Assembly: GCA_002347365.1 (NCBI GenBank)
Contig: DDWT01000020.1
Coordinates: 9,721 to 73,720, forward strand
Source: Actinobacteria bacterium UBA2279
Lineage (GTDB): Bacteria; Actinomycetota; Coriobacteriia; Anaerosomatales; Anaerosomataceae
DNA: 64,000 nucleotides
Direction: 5' to 3'
Under the pieces are notes generated by a model. The model was not told where the DNA came from. It searched no databases and was given only the letters and a program-made list of their open reading frames with translations. The position numbers and the translations under genes were made by a program. Shown here in pieces: positions 1 through 8,592 of this stretch; position 1 is the first letter of the stretch; the number at the start of each line of letters is the position of its first letter.

Positions 1-954
1 CTCCACGTGGGCGTACAGGCGATAGAAGGCGTGCTCGAATCCTGTCTTCGGCGAGGGGACGCGCAGGCCGGGTGTGTCGGTCAGCGCGGCAATGATTCGC
101 TCTGCGTTGCCGGTGCGAGTCGAGTGCCACCGGGGTAGCAGATCGAGCCCCACCCGGACCAGGGCAGCCGACAGCTCCGGCAGGCGCCAGTTGCTGCCGA
201 AGCTCTCCACGAGCCAGCGGAACGACGGTCCTGAGCCCGCAGGCGGCGGGGTGAGCGCTTCGAGCGACTTGCCGTGATCTTTGTACGACCATGCGCGCTC
301 GAAGGCGTCATCGTCATCGAGGACGAGCACTCCACCTTCTCCAGCCGGGACGATCTTGTCGCCGCAAAAGGAGAACGTCGCCCCATGGCTGCGTCCTGAG
401 CCGATCGGCCCGAAGGGAAGCGCGCCGCCGTGAGCCTGTGCGCAGTCTTCGATGACCACGAGCCCTCGTTTCTCAGCGAGGTCGAGGATCGGCACCATGT
501 CGACCGGCCATCCGCCCAGGTGCACGGGGATGACTGCGCGGGTGCGCGGGGTGAGCGCGAAGCGAACGGTATCGACCGTCACGACCCCCGAGTCACGCTC
601 GACGTCGGCAACGACCGGCGTGGCTCCCACCGCGACCACGGCGCTTGCCGTTGCGATGAAGGTGCGGGCCGGGACGATGACCTCGTCGCCGTGGCCGATG
701 CCGAAGGCCCGCAAGCCGAGTTCGAGAGCGAGCGTGCCGTTTGCCACCGCGACTGCATGTCTACGACCTAGAGCGGCGGCATACTCGGCTTCGAGGTGAC
801 GGCCCTCGGTGCCGGCCCAGTAGGTGAGCTTGCCGGACTCGAGGACTCGCCCGACCTCGGCCCGGTGCCGATCGTCGTAAGACGGCCACATCGGTAGGGG
901 CTGCTCGCGCACGGGCGTGCCGCCATCCGCGGCAAGTGAAGGGCGTTCGCTCAC
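1..954 (-). CDS. DegT/DnrJ/EryC1 sugar aminotransferase (PglE-like), 3' end cut by window edge
   Basis: This gene reads leftward off the window edge, so only the N-terminal 318 codons are present. It is a PLP-dependent aminotransferase of the DegT/DnrJ/EryC1/StrS family, which aminates nucleotide keto-sugars. The translation shows family landmarks: a start like SERPSLAADGGTPVREQPL, the stretch VANGTLALELGLRAFGIG, the EDCAQAHG motif with the PLP-contacting Asp, and SFCGDKIVPAGEGG, where the Lys should form the Schiff base. The GTG start at 954 overlaps the stop of the upstream acetyltransferase by four bases (GTGA), so the two are translationally coupled. With PglC-like and PglD-like neighbours, a role in making a UDP-4-amino sugar such as a bacillosamine precursor is likely. 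The exact substrate is inferred. Confidence 0.88.
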   Translation of the reverse strand, partial: MSERPSLAADGGTPVREQPLPMWPSYDDRHRAEVGRVLESGKLTYWAGTEGRHLEAEYAAALGRRHAVAVANGTLALELGLRAFGIGHGDEVIVPARTFIATASAVVAVGATPVVADVERDSGVVTVDTVRFALTPRTRAVIPVHLGGWPVDMVPILDLAEKRGLVVIEDCAQAHGGALPFGPIGSGRSHGATFSFCGDKIVPAGEGGVLVLDDDDAFERAWSYKDHGKSLEALTPPPAGSGPSFRWLVESFGSNWRLPELSAALVRVGLDLLPRWHSTRTGNAERIIAALTDTPGLRVPSPKTGFEHAFYRLYAHVE

Positions 955-1562
955 TGTCCGACCTGTCGAACAGGACGAGCGGGCACTCCCACGCAGACGG
1001 ACTGTGCCGGGAGGTCGCTGGTGACGACTGCGCCTGCTCCGACAATGCTCCAGGCCCCGACCCGCTTGAGCGGGATCACGCTGGAGCCGACGCCCAGGAC
1101 GACGCCCTCACCGATCGAGGAGGCGCCGCACATGCTCACGTTGGGCCCCAGCAGCGAGTGGTCACCCACGCGGCAGTCGTGGTCGATGGTGCAGCCATGA
1201 TTCACGATCGTGTTCTCGCCGATGTCCGCCGAGACGCTCACGATAGCGCCTGCTGCGACCAGAGAGCCGGCTCCGATACGAGCTCGTTCGGCGATGATCG
1301 CGGAGGGGTGTATGACAGAGGCCGGAGTCATACCACGGTTGCGGTATGCGGCGAACATGTCGGCTCGTACGCGGTTATCTCCGATGGCGATGATGAACGC
1401 ATCGGAGGACACGCCATCGGGGTCGGTCGACACCGGGACACCCAGCACGTCCGCCGGGTCGCCGCTTCTGCCGATGATGCCGGCAATCTCGAAGCCAGCC
1501 TTGCGGGCCGCGTCTACCACGACCTTCGCATGCCCGCCTGCTCCAACCACCAGCAGTCTCAC
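951..1562 (-). CDS. PglD/NeuD-family sugar O/N-acetyltransferase (left-handed beta-helix)
   Basis: A 203-residue acyltransferase of the NeuD/PglD family. Residues 1-80 form a small Rossmann-like nucleotide-sugar domain that opens with LLVVGAGGHAKVV. From about residue 85 the chain becomes hexapeptide repeats typical of a left-handed beta-helix (HPSAIIAERARIGAGS, IGENTIVNHGC). The motif NHGCTIDHDC carries the His expected to be the catalytic base in PglD. The end GVPARPVRQ is the usual family terminus. PglD acetylates the 4-amino group of UDP-4-amino sugars, and the neighbouring aminotransferase and PglC-like transferase fit that reaction. It overlaps the sugar transferase upstream by four bases (ATGA) and the aminotransferase downstream. 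Family assignment is firm; substrate is inferred. Confidence 0.88.
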   Translation of the reverse strand: MRLLVVGAGGHAKVVVDAARKAGFEIAGIIGRSGDPADVLGVPVSTDPDGVSSDAFIIAIGDNRVRADMFAAYRNRGMTPASVIHPSAIIAERARIGAGSLVAAGAIVSVSADIGENTIVNHGCTIDHDCRVGDHSLLGPNVSMCGASSIGEGVVLGVGSSVIPLKRVGAWSIVGAGAVVTSDLPAQSVCVGVPARPVRQVGQ

Positions 1563-2218
1563 GATTCCTCCTTGTGCGCACCGACATCAGAACTCCGGGG
1601 ATCGAACGGCTCCATTGTCGCATGATTCCCGGCCGAGACTCCCGTACGCCGGATGACTCCGGCAAACGTCATGCCGAGGATACGGAGATCCAATGGAAGG
1701 GAGCGGTTGTCTACGTACCAGACGTCCATAGTGAGCCGTTCCTCCCAAGGAACGGCATTGCGACCATGTACTTGTGCCCAGCCCGTGATGCCGGGGCGAA
1801 CCTCGTGCCTCCGGGCTTGCTCGGGTGTGTAGCGGTCAAGGTACTCAACGAGGAGCGGCCTGGGGCCCACCAGGCTCATCTGGCCAACCAGCACGTTCAC
1901 CAGGCTTGGCAGCTCATCGAGGGAGCTTGCGCGCAAGAACCGCCCGAAACGGGTGAGGCGAGCCGCATCGGTTGCGACCGCCTCTGTGTCACTGGCCCCG
2001 TGCGGCGCCTCGGCCATCGAGCGGAACTTCACCATGGTGAATGGGCGGCCATTCCTGCCCGGCCGCTGTTGCATGAATAGGACGGGGGCGCCGAGTCGCA
2101 CCCTCACGATGAGTGCGACGACGGCGAGGATCGGCGAGAGCACCACCAGAAGCAGCGCGGCGACGAGTAGATCGCCTGCGCGCTTCACTGCGTCATACGC
2201 GCGATGCGAGTGCTTCAC
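1559..2218 (-). CDS. bacterial sugar transferase (PglC/WcaJ-type phosphoglycosyltransferase)
   Basis: About 219 residues, the size of small PglC-type phosphoglycosyltransferases, which attach a sugar-1-phosphate to undecaprenyl phosphate and so start glycan assembly at the membrane. Visible features are a single N-terminal hydrophobic re-entrant segment (DLLVAALLLVVLSPILAVVA), then QQRPGRNGRPFTMVKFRSM, and later DELPSLVNVLVGQMSLVGPRPLL with the Asp-Glu pair and PRP motif of the catalytic core. I chose GTG 2218 (VKHSHRAYDAVKRAGD) because it gives the normal family N-terminus. The frame stays open farther upstream, but that would run deep into the glycosyltransferase gene. The chosen start overlaps the end of that gene by 26 bases. 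GTG 2188 is an alternative. Confidence 0.9.
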   Translation of the reverse strand: MKHSHRAYDAVKRAGDLLVAALLLVVLSPILAVVALIVRVRLGAPVLFMQQRPGRNGRPFTMVKFRSMAEAPHGASDTEAVATDAARLTRFGRFLRASSLDELPSLVNVLVGQMSLVGPRPLLVEYLDRYTPEQARRHEVRPGITGWAQVHGRNAVPWEERLTMDVWYVDNRSLPLDLRILGMTFAGVIRRTGVSAGNHATMEPFDPRSSDVGAHKEES

Positions 2219-3323
2219 GATACAGCTCCTCATACTGGCTGATGATGTGAGGCAGGGCGAACCGGGCGACCGCGCGTTCGCGTGCTGCGCTTCCGCGGCG
2301 TGCCGCCTCGGCAGGATCGCTCGCGGCGGCCTTGATGGCGGCAGCGAGGGCGAGCGCGTCATCTCGGGGCACGATCCATCCGACTGTGGCGTCCACGGCG
2401 TCCGCGATGCCTCTCGTGTCCGTGCCGATGACGGGTCGGCCCATCGCCATCGACTCGAGCATGGAGCGGTTCAGGCCCTCTCGCTCGCTTGTGAGTACCA
2501 GCGCATCTGTTGCGGCGAGGACGGCGGGAACGTCTCGGCGGTAGCCCGCCCATCGGATCCGGTGTTCGATGCCAAGGACACGGGCGCGTGTATGAAGCTG
2601 CGCATCGAGGCGCCCTTCTCCGACGATCACGAGGACAACGCGCCCGTCGTCGACGCGAGCGAGGGCCTCGAGCAGCAATGCGTGTCGTTTGACGGGCGCG
2701 AGTTCGGCGACGATCGTAAGCACGAACGCGCCTTCGGGTACTCCAAGGTCCCGGCGCACGCGTCGGGCGTCTTGTGTCGAGACGGCGTCAGGGGAGAAGC
2801 GTTCGGTGTCGACGCCGATGCCCGGAATGAGGCGGACCCTCGCGGGGTCGAGGCCGGGCAGAGCCGAGGCCTCGCGGAAGTCCTCTGCGTTCACCGTGAT
2901 GAGATAGTCGGTCCAGGGCGCCGCGATCGTCTCCATCGTCCGGAAGAACGTGTGGGGAAGCGCCGCCTGTCCTTCGTAGAAGTGAAAGCCATGTGCTGTG
3001 TATATGATGGCGGGCCGGTTCCTCTCGGGCAGTGACCTCAGCGCGTAGCGGGTGACGAAGGCGGCGATCGGAGTGTGCACGTGGACGATGTCGTATCCTC
3101 CGGCAGCCACCACGCTGCGCACCTTCGCTGGAGTCCCGAGGACGTTGCGCGGGTCGAAGGGGTTCCGGCTCCAGGAGACATCGAAGCGCCCGTCGAACGA
3201 GCCCTCCAGCGCGACGTGTCTGCGCGCGCCGTTTGCGAGCGCATCGATCCGCCAGCCATCGGCCCGGAAGTGCGCAGCGAAGGGAACCAGGAATGCTTCG
3301 AGCGTGATGGGGACCGTTGTCAC
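2193..3323 (-). CDS. glycosyltransferase family 4 (GT-B)
   Basis: A GT4 family glycosyltransferase of about 376 residues, first gene of the leftward glycan cluster. The N-terminal domain contains YDIVHVHTPIAAFVTRYA and YTAHGFHFYEG, typical of the PglA/EpsD-like group. The C-terminal domain shows VGEGRLDAQL, the EREGLNRSMLESMAMGRPVI donor-binding loop with the E-x7-E pattern, and VGWIVPRDD. It probably adds a sugar to the lipid-linked product of the PglC-like enzyme. The start is ambiguous. GTG 3323 gives MTTVPIT and has no ribosome site, but relatives begin with a strand like LFVTTVP. CTG 3344 would add SPSALF and has GAGGAGG eight bases upstream, so translation may really begin there. Confidence 0.88.
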   Translation of the reverse strand: MTTVPITLEAFLVPFAAHFRADGWRIDALANGARRHVALEGSFDGRFDVSWSRNPFDPRNVLGTPAKVRSVVAAGGYDIVHVHTPIAAFVTRYALRSLPERNRPAIIYTAHGFHFYEGQAALPHTFFRTMETIAAPWTDYLITVNAEDFREASALPGLDPARVRLIPGIGVDTERFSPDAVSTQDARRVRRDLGVPEGAFVLTIVAELAPVKRHALLLEALARVDDGRVVLVIVGEGRLDAQLHTRARVLGIEHRIRWAGYRRDVPAVLAATDALVLTSEREGLNRSMLESMAMGRPVIGTDTRGIADAVDATVGWIVPRDDALALAAAIKAAASDPAEAARRGSAARERAVARFALPHIISQYEELYREALASRV

Positions 3324-3528
3324 GAACAGGGCGGAAGGGCTCAGGGCGTCCGCCTCCTCGCGTGTCGGATGGGTGTTCGAGCGGGCATCGTCTCGCGTCT
3401 AATGATACCGCAAGGGACGTTCGACCAGCGGGCCCCGCAAACTCGGATAACACCCACTTCACGCTGGGATGTGCTAGGATTCCTGCCCAAGCAAACAAGT
3501 CCCGTACGAGTGCAGGAGGCGGATCACC

Positions 3529-4038
3529 GTGAAGTTCCACGGCACAGTCCACAAGTACGGTCGTGACGTCGATACCGATGTCATCATCCCCGCTCGCTAT
3601 CTCAATACGAGCGTGCCCGAGGAACTGGCGAAGCACTGCATGGAAGACCTCGATGCCGGCTTCGTGACGGCCGTGAGACCGGGCGACATCCTTGTGGCCG
3701 AGGAGAACTTCGGCTGCGGCTCTTCTCGTGAGCATGCTCCTATCTCGATCAAGGCCGCGGGCGTGAGCGTCATCATCGCCAAGAGCTTCGCGCGCATCTT
3801 CTACCGCAACGCGATCAACACCGGTCTGCCCATCATGGAGGCCCCGGAAGCGGTGGACGGCATCTCCAACGGGGACACCGTCACGGTAGATGCCGACACC
3901 GGCGCGATCATCAACGAGACGACGGGCGCGACCTATCAAGCGCAGCCGTTCCCGCCGTTCATCAAGGACATCATCGAGACGGGTGGGCTCGTGGAGTCGG
4001 CACGGGCCAAGCTTGCGGGACGCGGGGGCGAGAACTGA
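3529..4038 (+). CDS. leuD: 3-isopropylmalate dehydratase small subunit
   Basis: A 169-residue aconitase swivel-domain protein of the short LeuD type. It contains GRDVDTDVIIPARYLNT near the N-terminus and the diagnostic FGCGSSREHAP loop, followed by IIAKSFARIFYRNAINTGLP. With the large subunit LeuC it isomerises 2-isopropylmalate to 3-isopropylmalate in leucine synthesis. The short type can also serve citraconate/citramalate isomerisation, which would fit the nearby cimA. GTG 3529 is preceded by AGGAGG. The stop codon shares one base with the leuB start. LeuC and LeuA are not in this window. Confidence 0.93.
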   Translation: MKFHGTVHKYGRDVDTDVIIPARYLNTSVPEELAKHCMEDLDAGFVTAVRPGDILVAEENFGCGSSREHAPISIKAAGVSVIIAKSFARIFYRNAINTGLPIMEAPEAVDGISNGDTVTVDADTGAIINETTGATYQAQPFPPFIKDIIETGGLVESARAKLAGRGGEN

Positions 4039-5162
4039 TGTCTGCCGAGTACCGCATCTGTCTGCTTCCCGGCGACGGCATCGGGCCCGAGATCACGGCC
4101 GAGGCCGTCAAGGTCCTCGGCGCCATCGGCGCGCGTTTCAACGCGACCTTCACGTTCACCAGCGCGCTCCTTGGCGGTGCGGCTATCGACGCGACCGGAT
4201 CTCCGTTGCCCGAGGAGACGCTCCGCAAGGCGCACGAATCCGACGCGGTCCTACTCGCCGCGATCGGCGGTCCCAAGTGGGATACCACCGATCCGGACAA
4301 GCCCAGGCCCGAGCAGGGGCTGCTCGGCATACGGAAGGCGCTTGGGCTGTACGCGAACCTGCGGCCCGTCAAGATATTCGAGCCGCTCAAGGGTGCGAGC
4401 ACGCTCAGGCCCGAGTTCCTCGACGGCGTCGACATGCTCATCGTCCGCGAACTCACCGGCGGGCTGTACTTTGGCGCCCGGGCGCGCGAGACGGGTGTTG
4501 CGGGTGCGGCGACCGGCGGTGGCGAGGGCATGCGCGCCTACGACACGATGGAGTACCGCGAATACGAGATCGAGCGCATCGCGCGGACCGCGTTCGACGC
4601 AGCGCGCCTGCGTGGCGGCATGGTCCACTCGGTGGACAAGGCCAATGTGCTTGAATCCAGCCGGCTGTGGCGTGAGGTCGTACATCGCCTGCATGCTGCG
4701 GAGTTCTCCGATGTCGAGCTTCTGGATCAGCTTGTCGACAACACAGCGATGCAGCTCATCCGGCGGCCATCGCAGTTCGACGTCATAGTCACCGAGAACA
4801 TGTTCGGCGACATCCTTTCAGACGAAGCGTCGATGCTCACCGGGTCGCTCGGTATGCTGGCGAGCGCGTCGCTCGGCGACGGGACCGCGCTCTACGAGCC
4901 GAGTCACGGCTCGGCTCCCGACATCGCCGGGCAGGGGATCGCGAACCCGCTGGCCATGCTTCTGTCGGTGGAGATGATGCTGCGCTACAGCTTCGCGATG
5001 AACGAGGCCGCCGACGCGCTGTCTGCCGCGATCGAGGGAGTGCTTGCCGAGGGCTGGCGGACCCGCGACATCGCGGATGAGACCACGCTTCCGCAGAAGA
5101 CCGTAGGGACCGGCGCCATGGGTGATCTGGTCGCCGAGCGGCTCGCGGCCGCGCTCACGTAG
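4038..5162 (+). CDS. leuB: 3-isopropylmalate dehydrogenase
   Basis: A 374-residue NAD-dependent beta-decarboxylating dehydrogenase, the usual LeuB length. It shows GDGIGPEI at the N-terminus, LGLYANLRP with substrate-binding Arg residues, the DNTAMQLIRRP segment and the cofactor loop HGSAPDIAGQGIANP. It oxidises 3-isopropylmalate to 2-oxoisocaproate, and in citramalate-route organisms the same fold can process 3-methylmalate. It begins at ATG 4038, sharing one base with the leuD stop, so the pair is probably co-translated. Confidence 0.95.
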   Translation: MSAEYRICLLPGDGIGPEITAEAVKVLGAIGARFNATFTFTSALLGGAAIDATGSPLPEETLRKAHESDAVLLAAIGGPKWDTTDPDKPRPEQGLLGIRKALGLYANLRPVKIFEPLKGASTLRPEFLDGVDMLIVRELTGGLYFGARARETGVAGAATGGGEGMRAYDTMEYREYEIERIARTAFDAARLRGGMVHSVDKANVLESSRLWREVVHRLHAAEFSDVELLDQLVDNTAMQLIRRPSQFDVIVTENMFGDILSDEASMLTGSLGMLASASLGDGTALYEPSHGSAPDIAGQGIANPLAMLLSVEMMLRYSFAMNEAADALSAAIEGVLAEGWRTRDIADETTLPQKTVGTGAMGDLVAERLAAALT

Positions 5163-5215
5163 TAGACTTATGTGATACGTCACGCCGAGGCGGACGTTTA
5201 TGGAGGGGAGCAGCC

Positions 5216-6130
5216 ATGGCACTGCCTGAAGTGGACTTCATTTGGATGGATGGCACACTCGTGCCCTGGAAAGACGCCCAGGTCCATGTCCTGACGCACG
5301 CGCTTCACTACGGTTCGGGCGTATTCGAGGGCATTCGATGCTACGAGACCGCTGACGGCCCGGCCGTCTTCAGGCTCACGGAGCACATGGAACGCTTCGA
5401 GCGCTCGGCCAGGATGCTTTTCATGGACCTCGGCTATTCGGTGGCCGAGATGGTCGACGCCGTCAAAGCGACGATCCGGGCGAACAAGCTGAAATCCTGC
5501 TACATCCGCCCGCTTGCGTTCCGCGGGTATGGCGTCATGGGTCTGGACCCGATTCCGGCACCCGTGCAGGTCATCATCGCCGTCTGGCCCTGGGAGACCT
5601 ACATGGGCGAAGAGGCCCTCACCAAAGGCGTCGACGTCGGCGTGTCGTCCTGGCGCCAGCGCGGCATCAACTCGATGCCGCCCGCGATCAAGGCGACCGG
5701 CAACTACCTCAACAGTTCGCTCGCGCGTATCGAGGCCAATCGCCACGGCTACAACGAGGCCGTGCTGCTCAACGAAGAGGGCAAGGTCTGCGAGGGAACG
5801 GGTGAGAACCTGTTCATCGTCCGTGACGGCGTCATATCGACGCCGCCGGTCTCGGACGGATTGCTTGAAGGCATCACTCGCGATTCGATCATGGTCATCG
5901 CGGACAGCTTGGACTACCCGGTGCTCGAGGAGTCACTCGTGCGCACCGACCTCTATATCGCCGATGAGATGTTCATGACCGGCTCGGCTGCTGAACTTGT
6001 TCCAGTCCGCTCTGTGGACGGTCGCATCATCGGGGACGCCGGTCCGATCACGCTCGAACTGCAGAAGATGTTCTTCCGCGTCGTTCACGGTGAAGAGCCG
6101 GACTACGAAGAGTGGTTGGAGCGCGTGTAG
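5216..6130 (+). CDS. ilvE: branched-chain amino acid aminotransferase
   Basis: A 304-residue fold-type IV PLP aminotransferase that interconverts branched-chain 2-oxo acids and Val, Leu or Ile. Recognisable segments are HALHYGSGVFEGIRCYE near residue 30, PAIKATGNYLNSSLA with the Schiff-base Lys at about 160, and EGTGENLFIVRDGVISTPP, followed by GLLEGITRDS. The ATG at 5216 follows GGAGGGG. It lies 53 bases after leuB and one base before cimA. This matches a run of genes that make and transaminate branched-chain keto acids. Confidence 0.95.
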   Translation: MALPEVDFIWMDGTLVPWKDAQVHVLTHALHYGSGVFEGIRCYETADGPAVFRLTEHMERFERSARMLFMDLGYSVAEMVDAVKATIRANKLKSCYIRPLAFRGYGVMGLDPIPAPVQVIIAVWPWETYMGEEALTKGVDVGVSSWRQRGINSMPPAIKATGNYLNSSLARIEANRHGYNEAVLLNEEGKVCEGTGENLFIVRDGVISTPPVSDGLLEGITRDSIMVIADSLDYPVLEESLVRTDLYIADEMFMTGSAAELVPVRSVDGRIIGDAGPITLELQKMFFRVVHGEEPDYEEWLERV

Positions 6131-6131
6131 C

Positions 6132-7709
6132 ATGATCACCCTGTACGACACGACGTTGCGCGATGGCACCCAGCGCGAGGGGCTCTCCCTCTCGGCTGAA
6201 GACAAGCTGCGCGTGGCGATGCGTCTGGACGACCTGGGCATCGACTACATCGAAGGCGGTTTTCCCGGCTCTAACCCCAAAGACATCGAGTTCTTCGAGC
6301 GCGCCAAGACACTCGTGCTCTCGCACGCGAAGATCACGGCGTTCGGCACCACGCGGCGCAAAGACATCACGGCCGAGGATGACGAGAGTCTCGCCGCTTT
6401 GCTTGAGACCGGCTGCGAGGCACTGTGCATCTTCGGCAAGACCTGGCCGTTGCATGTCACCGAGACCCTCCAGACCTCGCTCGAGGAGAACCTTGCGATG
6501 GTGGGCGATTCGGTGCGCTATCTCAAGTCGCAGCGCCGTACGGTGTTCTTCGATGCCGAGCACTTCTTCGACGGCTACAAGGCGGACCCCGCATACGCCC
6601 TCGAGGTCTGCCGTACGGCCGCCGATGCCGGCGCCGACGCGGTCGTGTTGTGCGACACCAACGGTGGCACGCTCCCTCACGAGGTCGCACGCATCGTGGC
6701 CGAGATGGTCGCTGCGCTCGACGTCCCGCTCGGCATCCATGCGCACAACGACGCCGCGTGCGCGGTGGCCAACTCACTGGTGGCGATCGATGCGGGCTGC
6801 GTGCACGTGCAAGGCACCATGAACGGCTACGGCGAGCGGGCAGGGAACGCCGACCTGACCTCGATCATCCCGGCGCTCACACTGAAGATGGGTGCCGAGA
6901 CGGCCGTGGATGCCGATCGCCTCAGGCTGCTTACCGAGGTCTCCCACTTCGTGGCGGAGACCGCGAACCTCTCGCCCTATCCGCAGCAGCCTTACGTGGG
7001 CGGGAGCGCGTTCGCGCACAAGGGCGGCGTTCATGCGAGTGCTTCGGCGCGTCTTGAAGCCGCCTACGAGCACATCGATCCGGCGCTTGTGGGCAACCTT
7101 GCTCGCGTCGTGGTGAGCGAGCTCGCCGGACGCGCGAGTCTCACCATGAAGGCGAAGGAGATGGGCATCGACCTCACCGGCGACCAGGAGACGGTCGGCA
7201 CGGTTCTGGACAGCATCAAGGAGCTCGAACACCACGGCTACTCATTCGAGGCAGCCGATGCCTCTCTCGAGATCATGCTGCGCAAGAAGCTCGGCACCTA
7301 TGAGCCGTTCTTCGCACTGGAGTCGTTCCGCTGCATCATGGAGAAACGCGAGGACGGCAAGGTGATGACCGAGGCGACCATCAAGATCCACGTGCATGGC
7401 CATCGCTATATCGCTACCGCCGAGGGAAATGGTCCGGTCAACGCGTTGGACAAGGCGTTGCGTATCGCCATCGGCAGTTTCTATCCGCACCTGGATGCGA
7501 TCGTGCTCGACGACTTCAAGGTCCGCGTGCTCGACGAGAAGAAGGGCACCGGCGCCGTCACGCGCGTGCTCATCGAATCGGCTGACGGCGACAAGAGCTG
7601 GGGCACCGTAGGTGTCTCGGAGAACATCATCGAGGCCTCATGGGAAGCGCTCGTCGACTCCGTCGAGTGGGGACTGTCACATCCCAGGCAGGAATCTGCG
7701 CGTCAGTAG
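6132..7709 (+). CDS. cimA: (R)-citramalate synthase
   Basis: A 525-residue DRE-TIM metallolyase of the CimA clade. It condenses pyruvate and acetyl-CoA to citramalate, the first step of threonine-independent isoleucine synthesis. It has LYDTTLRDGTQREG at the N-terminus, the HAHNDAACAVANS metal-binding stretch, NGYGERAGNADL, and a C-terminal LeuA-dimer regulatory domain from about residue 390. CimA rather than LeuA is favoured by length and by the SLSAEDKLRVAMRLDDLG and YPQQPYVGGSAFAHKGG segments. I start at ATG 6132, one base after the ilvE stop; the frame is open 45 codons upstream but only inside ilvE. Confidence 0.92.
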   Translation: MITLYDTTLRDGTQREGLSLSAEDKLRVAMRLDDLGIDYIEGGFPGSNPKDIEFFERAKTLVLSHAKITAFGTTRRKDITAEDDESLAALLETGCEALCIFGKTWPLHVTETLQTSLEENLAMVGDSVRYLKSQRRTVFFDAEHFFDGYKADPAYALEVCRTAADAGADAVVLCDTNGGTLPHEVARIVAEMVAALDVPLGIHAHNDAACAVANSLVAIDAGCVHVQGTMNGYGERAGNADLTSIIPALTLKMGAETAVDADRLRLLTEVSHFVAETANLSPYPQQPYVGGSAFAHKGGVHASASARLEAAYEHIDPALVGNLARVVVSELAGRASLTMKAKEMGIDLTGDQETVGTVLDSIKELEHHGYSFEAADASLEIMLRKKLGTYEPFFALESFRCIMEKREDGKVMTEATIKIHVHGHRYIATAEGNGPVNALDKALRIAIGSFYPHLDAIVLDDFKVRVLDEKKGTGAVTRVLIESADGDKSWGTVGVSENIIEASWEALVDSVEWGLSHPRQESARQ

Positions 7710-7759
7710 TTGAATGAAGCTCAGAGAAGGTTCGTTCACGCCTGCACGGGAGCGCTCAC

Positions 7760-8509
7760 ATGAGGGTCGTACGCATCTACCAGGATGAAGACGTACGCTA
7801 CGGACTCGCCGACGACGCGACCGTGACGCTGATCTCCGATGAACCGTTCGCCGCGTGGGAGGCAGAGGGCATCGTCCCGCTCTCACAAGCGCAGCTTCTG
7901 GCGCCGGTGATCCCCACGAAGATCGTGTGCGTTGGCATCAACTACCGCGCGCACGCCCGGGAGATGGGCCACGATCTTCCCACCGAGCCCATCATCTTCC
8001 TGAAGCCCCCGACTTCGATCAACGGCCCGCACGGAGAGATCCGCATCCCTGAAGGTGCTGGTCGCGTGGACTTCGAGGGCGAGCTCGCCGCAGTCATCGG
8101 GCGACGCACACATCGGGTGTCGCCGGGCGAGGCCATATCGCACATTCTCGGCTTCATCTGTGCCAACGACGTCACCGCGCGTGACATCCAGGCGCGTGAC
8201 GGCCAGTGGACGCGTGCGAAGGGCTTCGACACCTTCTGCCCGGTGGGTCCGTGGGTGGAGACTGATATCGACCCGCTCGACCTCAAGATCGAGACGTATC
8301 TCAACGGTGAACTCAAGCAGTCCTCGCGCACGTCGGACATGATCTTCAACGTCTACGAGCTGGTCAGCTTCATCAGCGGCATCATGACGCTGTTGCCCGG
8401 CGATATCGTGCTCACGGGCACGCCGAGCGGCGTGGGTCCCATGCAGCATGGCGATGTCGTCGAGGTGCGCATCGAAGGCATCGGCAGCCTCGTGAACCGG
8501 GTCGCCTAG
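7760..8509 (+). CDS. fumarylacetoacetate hydrolase (FAH) family protein
   Basis: A 249-residue FAH-family protein. The N-terminal 60 residues form the small beta domain. The core begins KIVCVGINYRAHAREMG and holds the metal-ligand motif VDFEGELAAVIG. It ends with the family hallmark GDIVLTGTPSGVGP. Members include acylpyruvases, oxaloacetate decarboxylases and 2-hydroxyhepta-2,4-diene-dioate isomerases, and the sequence alone does not separate them. It follows cimA by 50 bases, so it may be the last gene of the branched-chain cluster. A housekeeping oxaloacetate or acylpyruvate role is plausible but inferred. Confidence 0.88.
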   Translation: MRVVRIYQDEDVRYGLADDATVTLISDEPFAAWEAEGIVPLSQAQLLAPVIPTKIVCVGINYRAHAREMGHDLPTEPIIFLKPPTSINGPHGEIRIPEGAGRVDFEGELAAVIGRRTHRVSPGEAISHILGFICANDVTARDIQARDGQWTRAKGFDTFCPVGPWVETDIDPLDLKIETYLNGELKQSSRTSDMIFNVYELVSFISGIMTLLPGDIVLTGTPSGVGPMQHGDVVEVRIEGIGSLVNRVA

Positions 8510-8592
8510 TCTCACTTGACCTACGTCATGGCGGAGCGGTCTTCTCGCGCCTAGGATGGGCCCGAACGCACACCCCTGCCGAGGAGCCCTTC

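Noticed and set aside
5172..5183. Small palindrome GTGATACGTCAC before ilvE, with a related TGACCTACGTCA near 8517
   Set aside because: Short and only partly alike; two chance matches are plausible and no regulator is linked to them.
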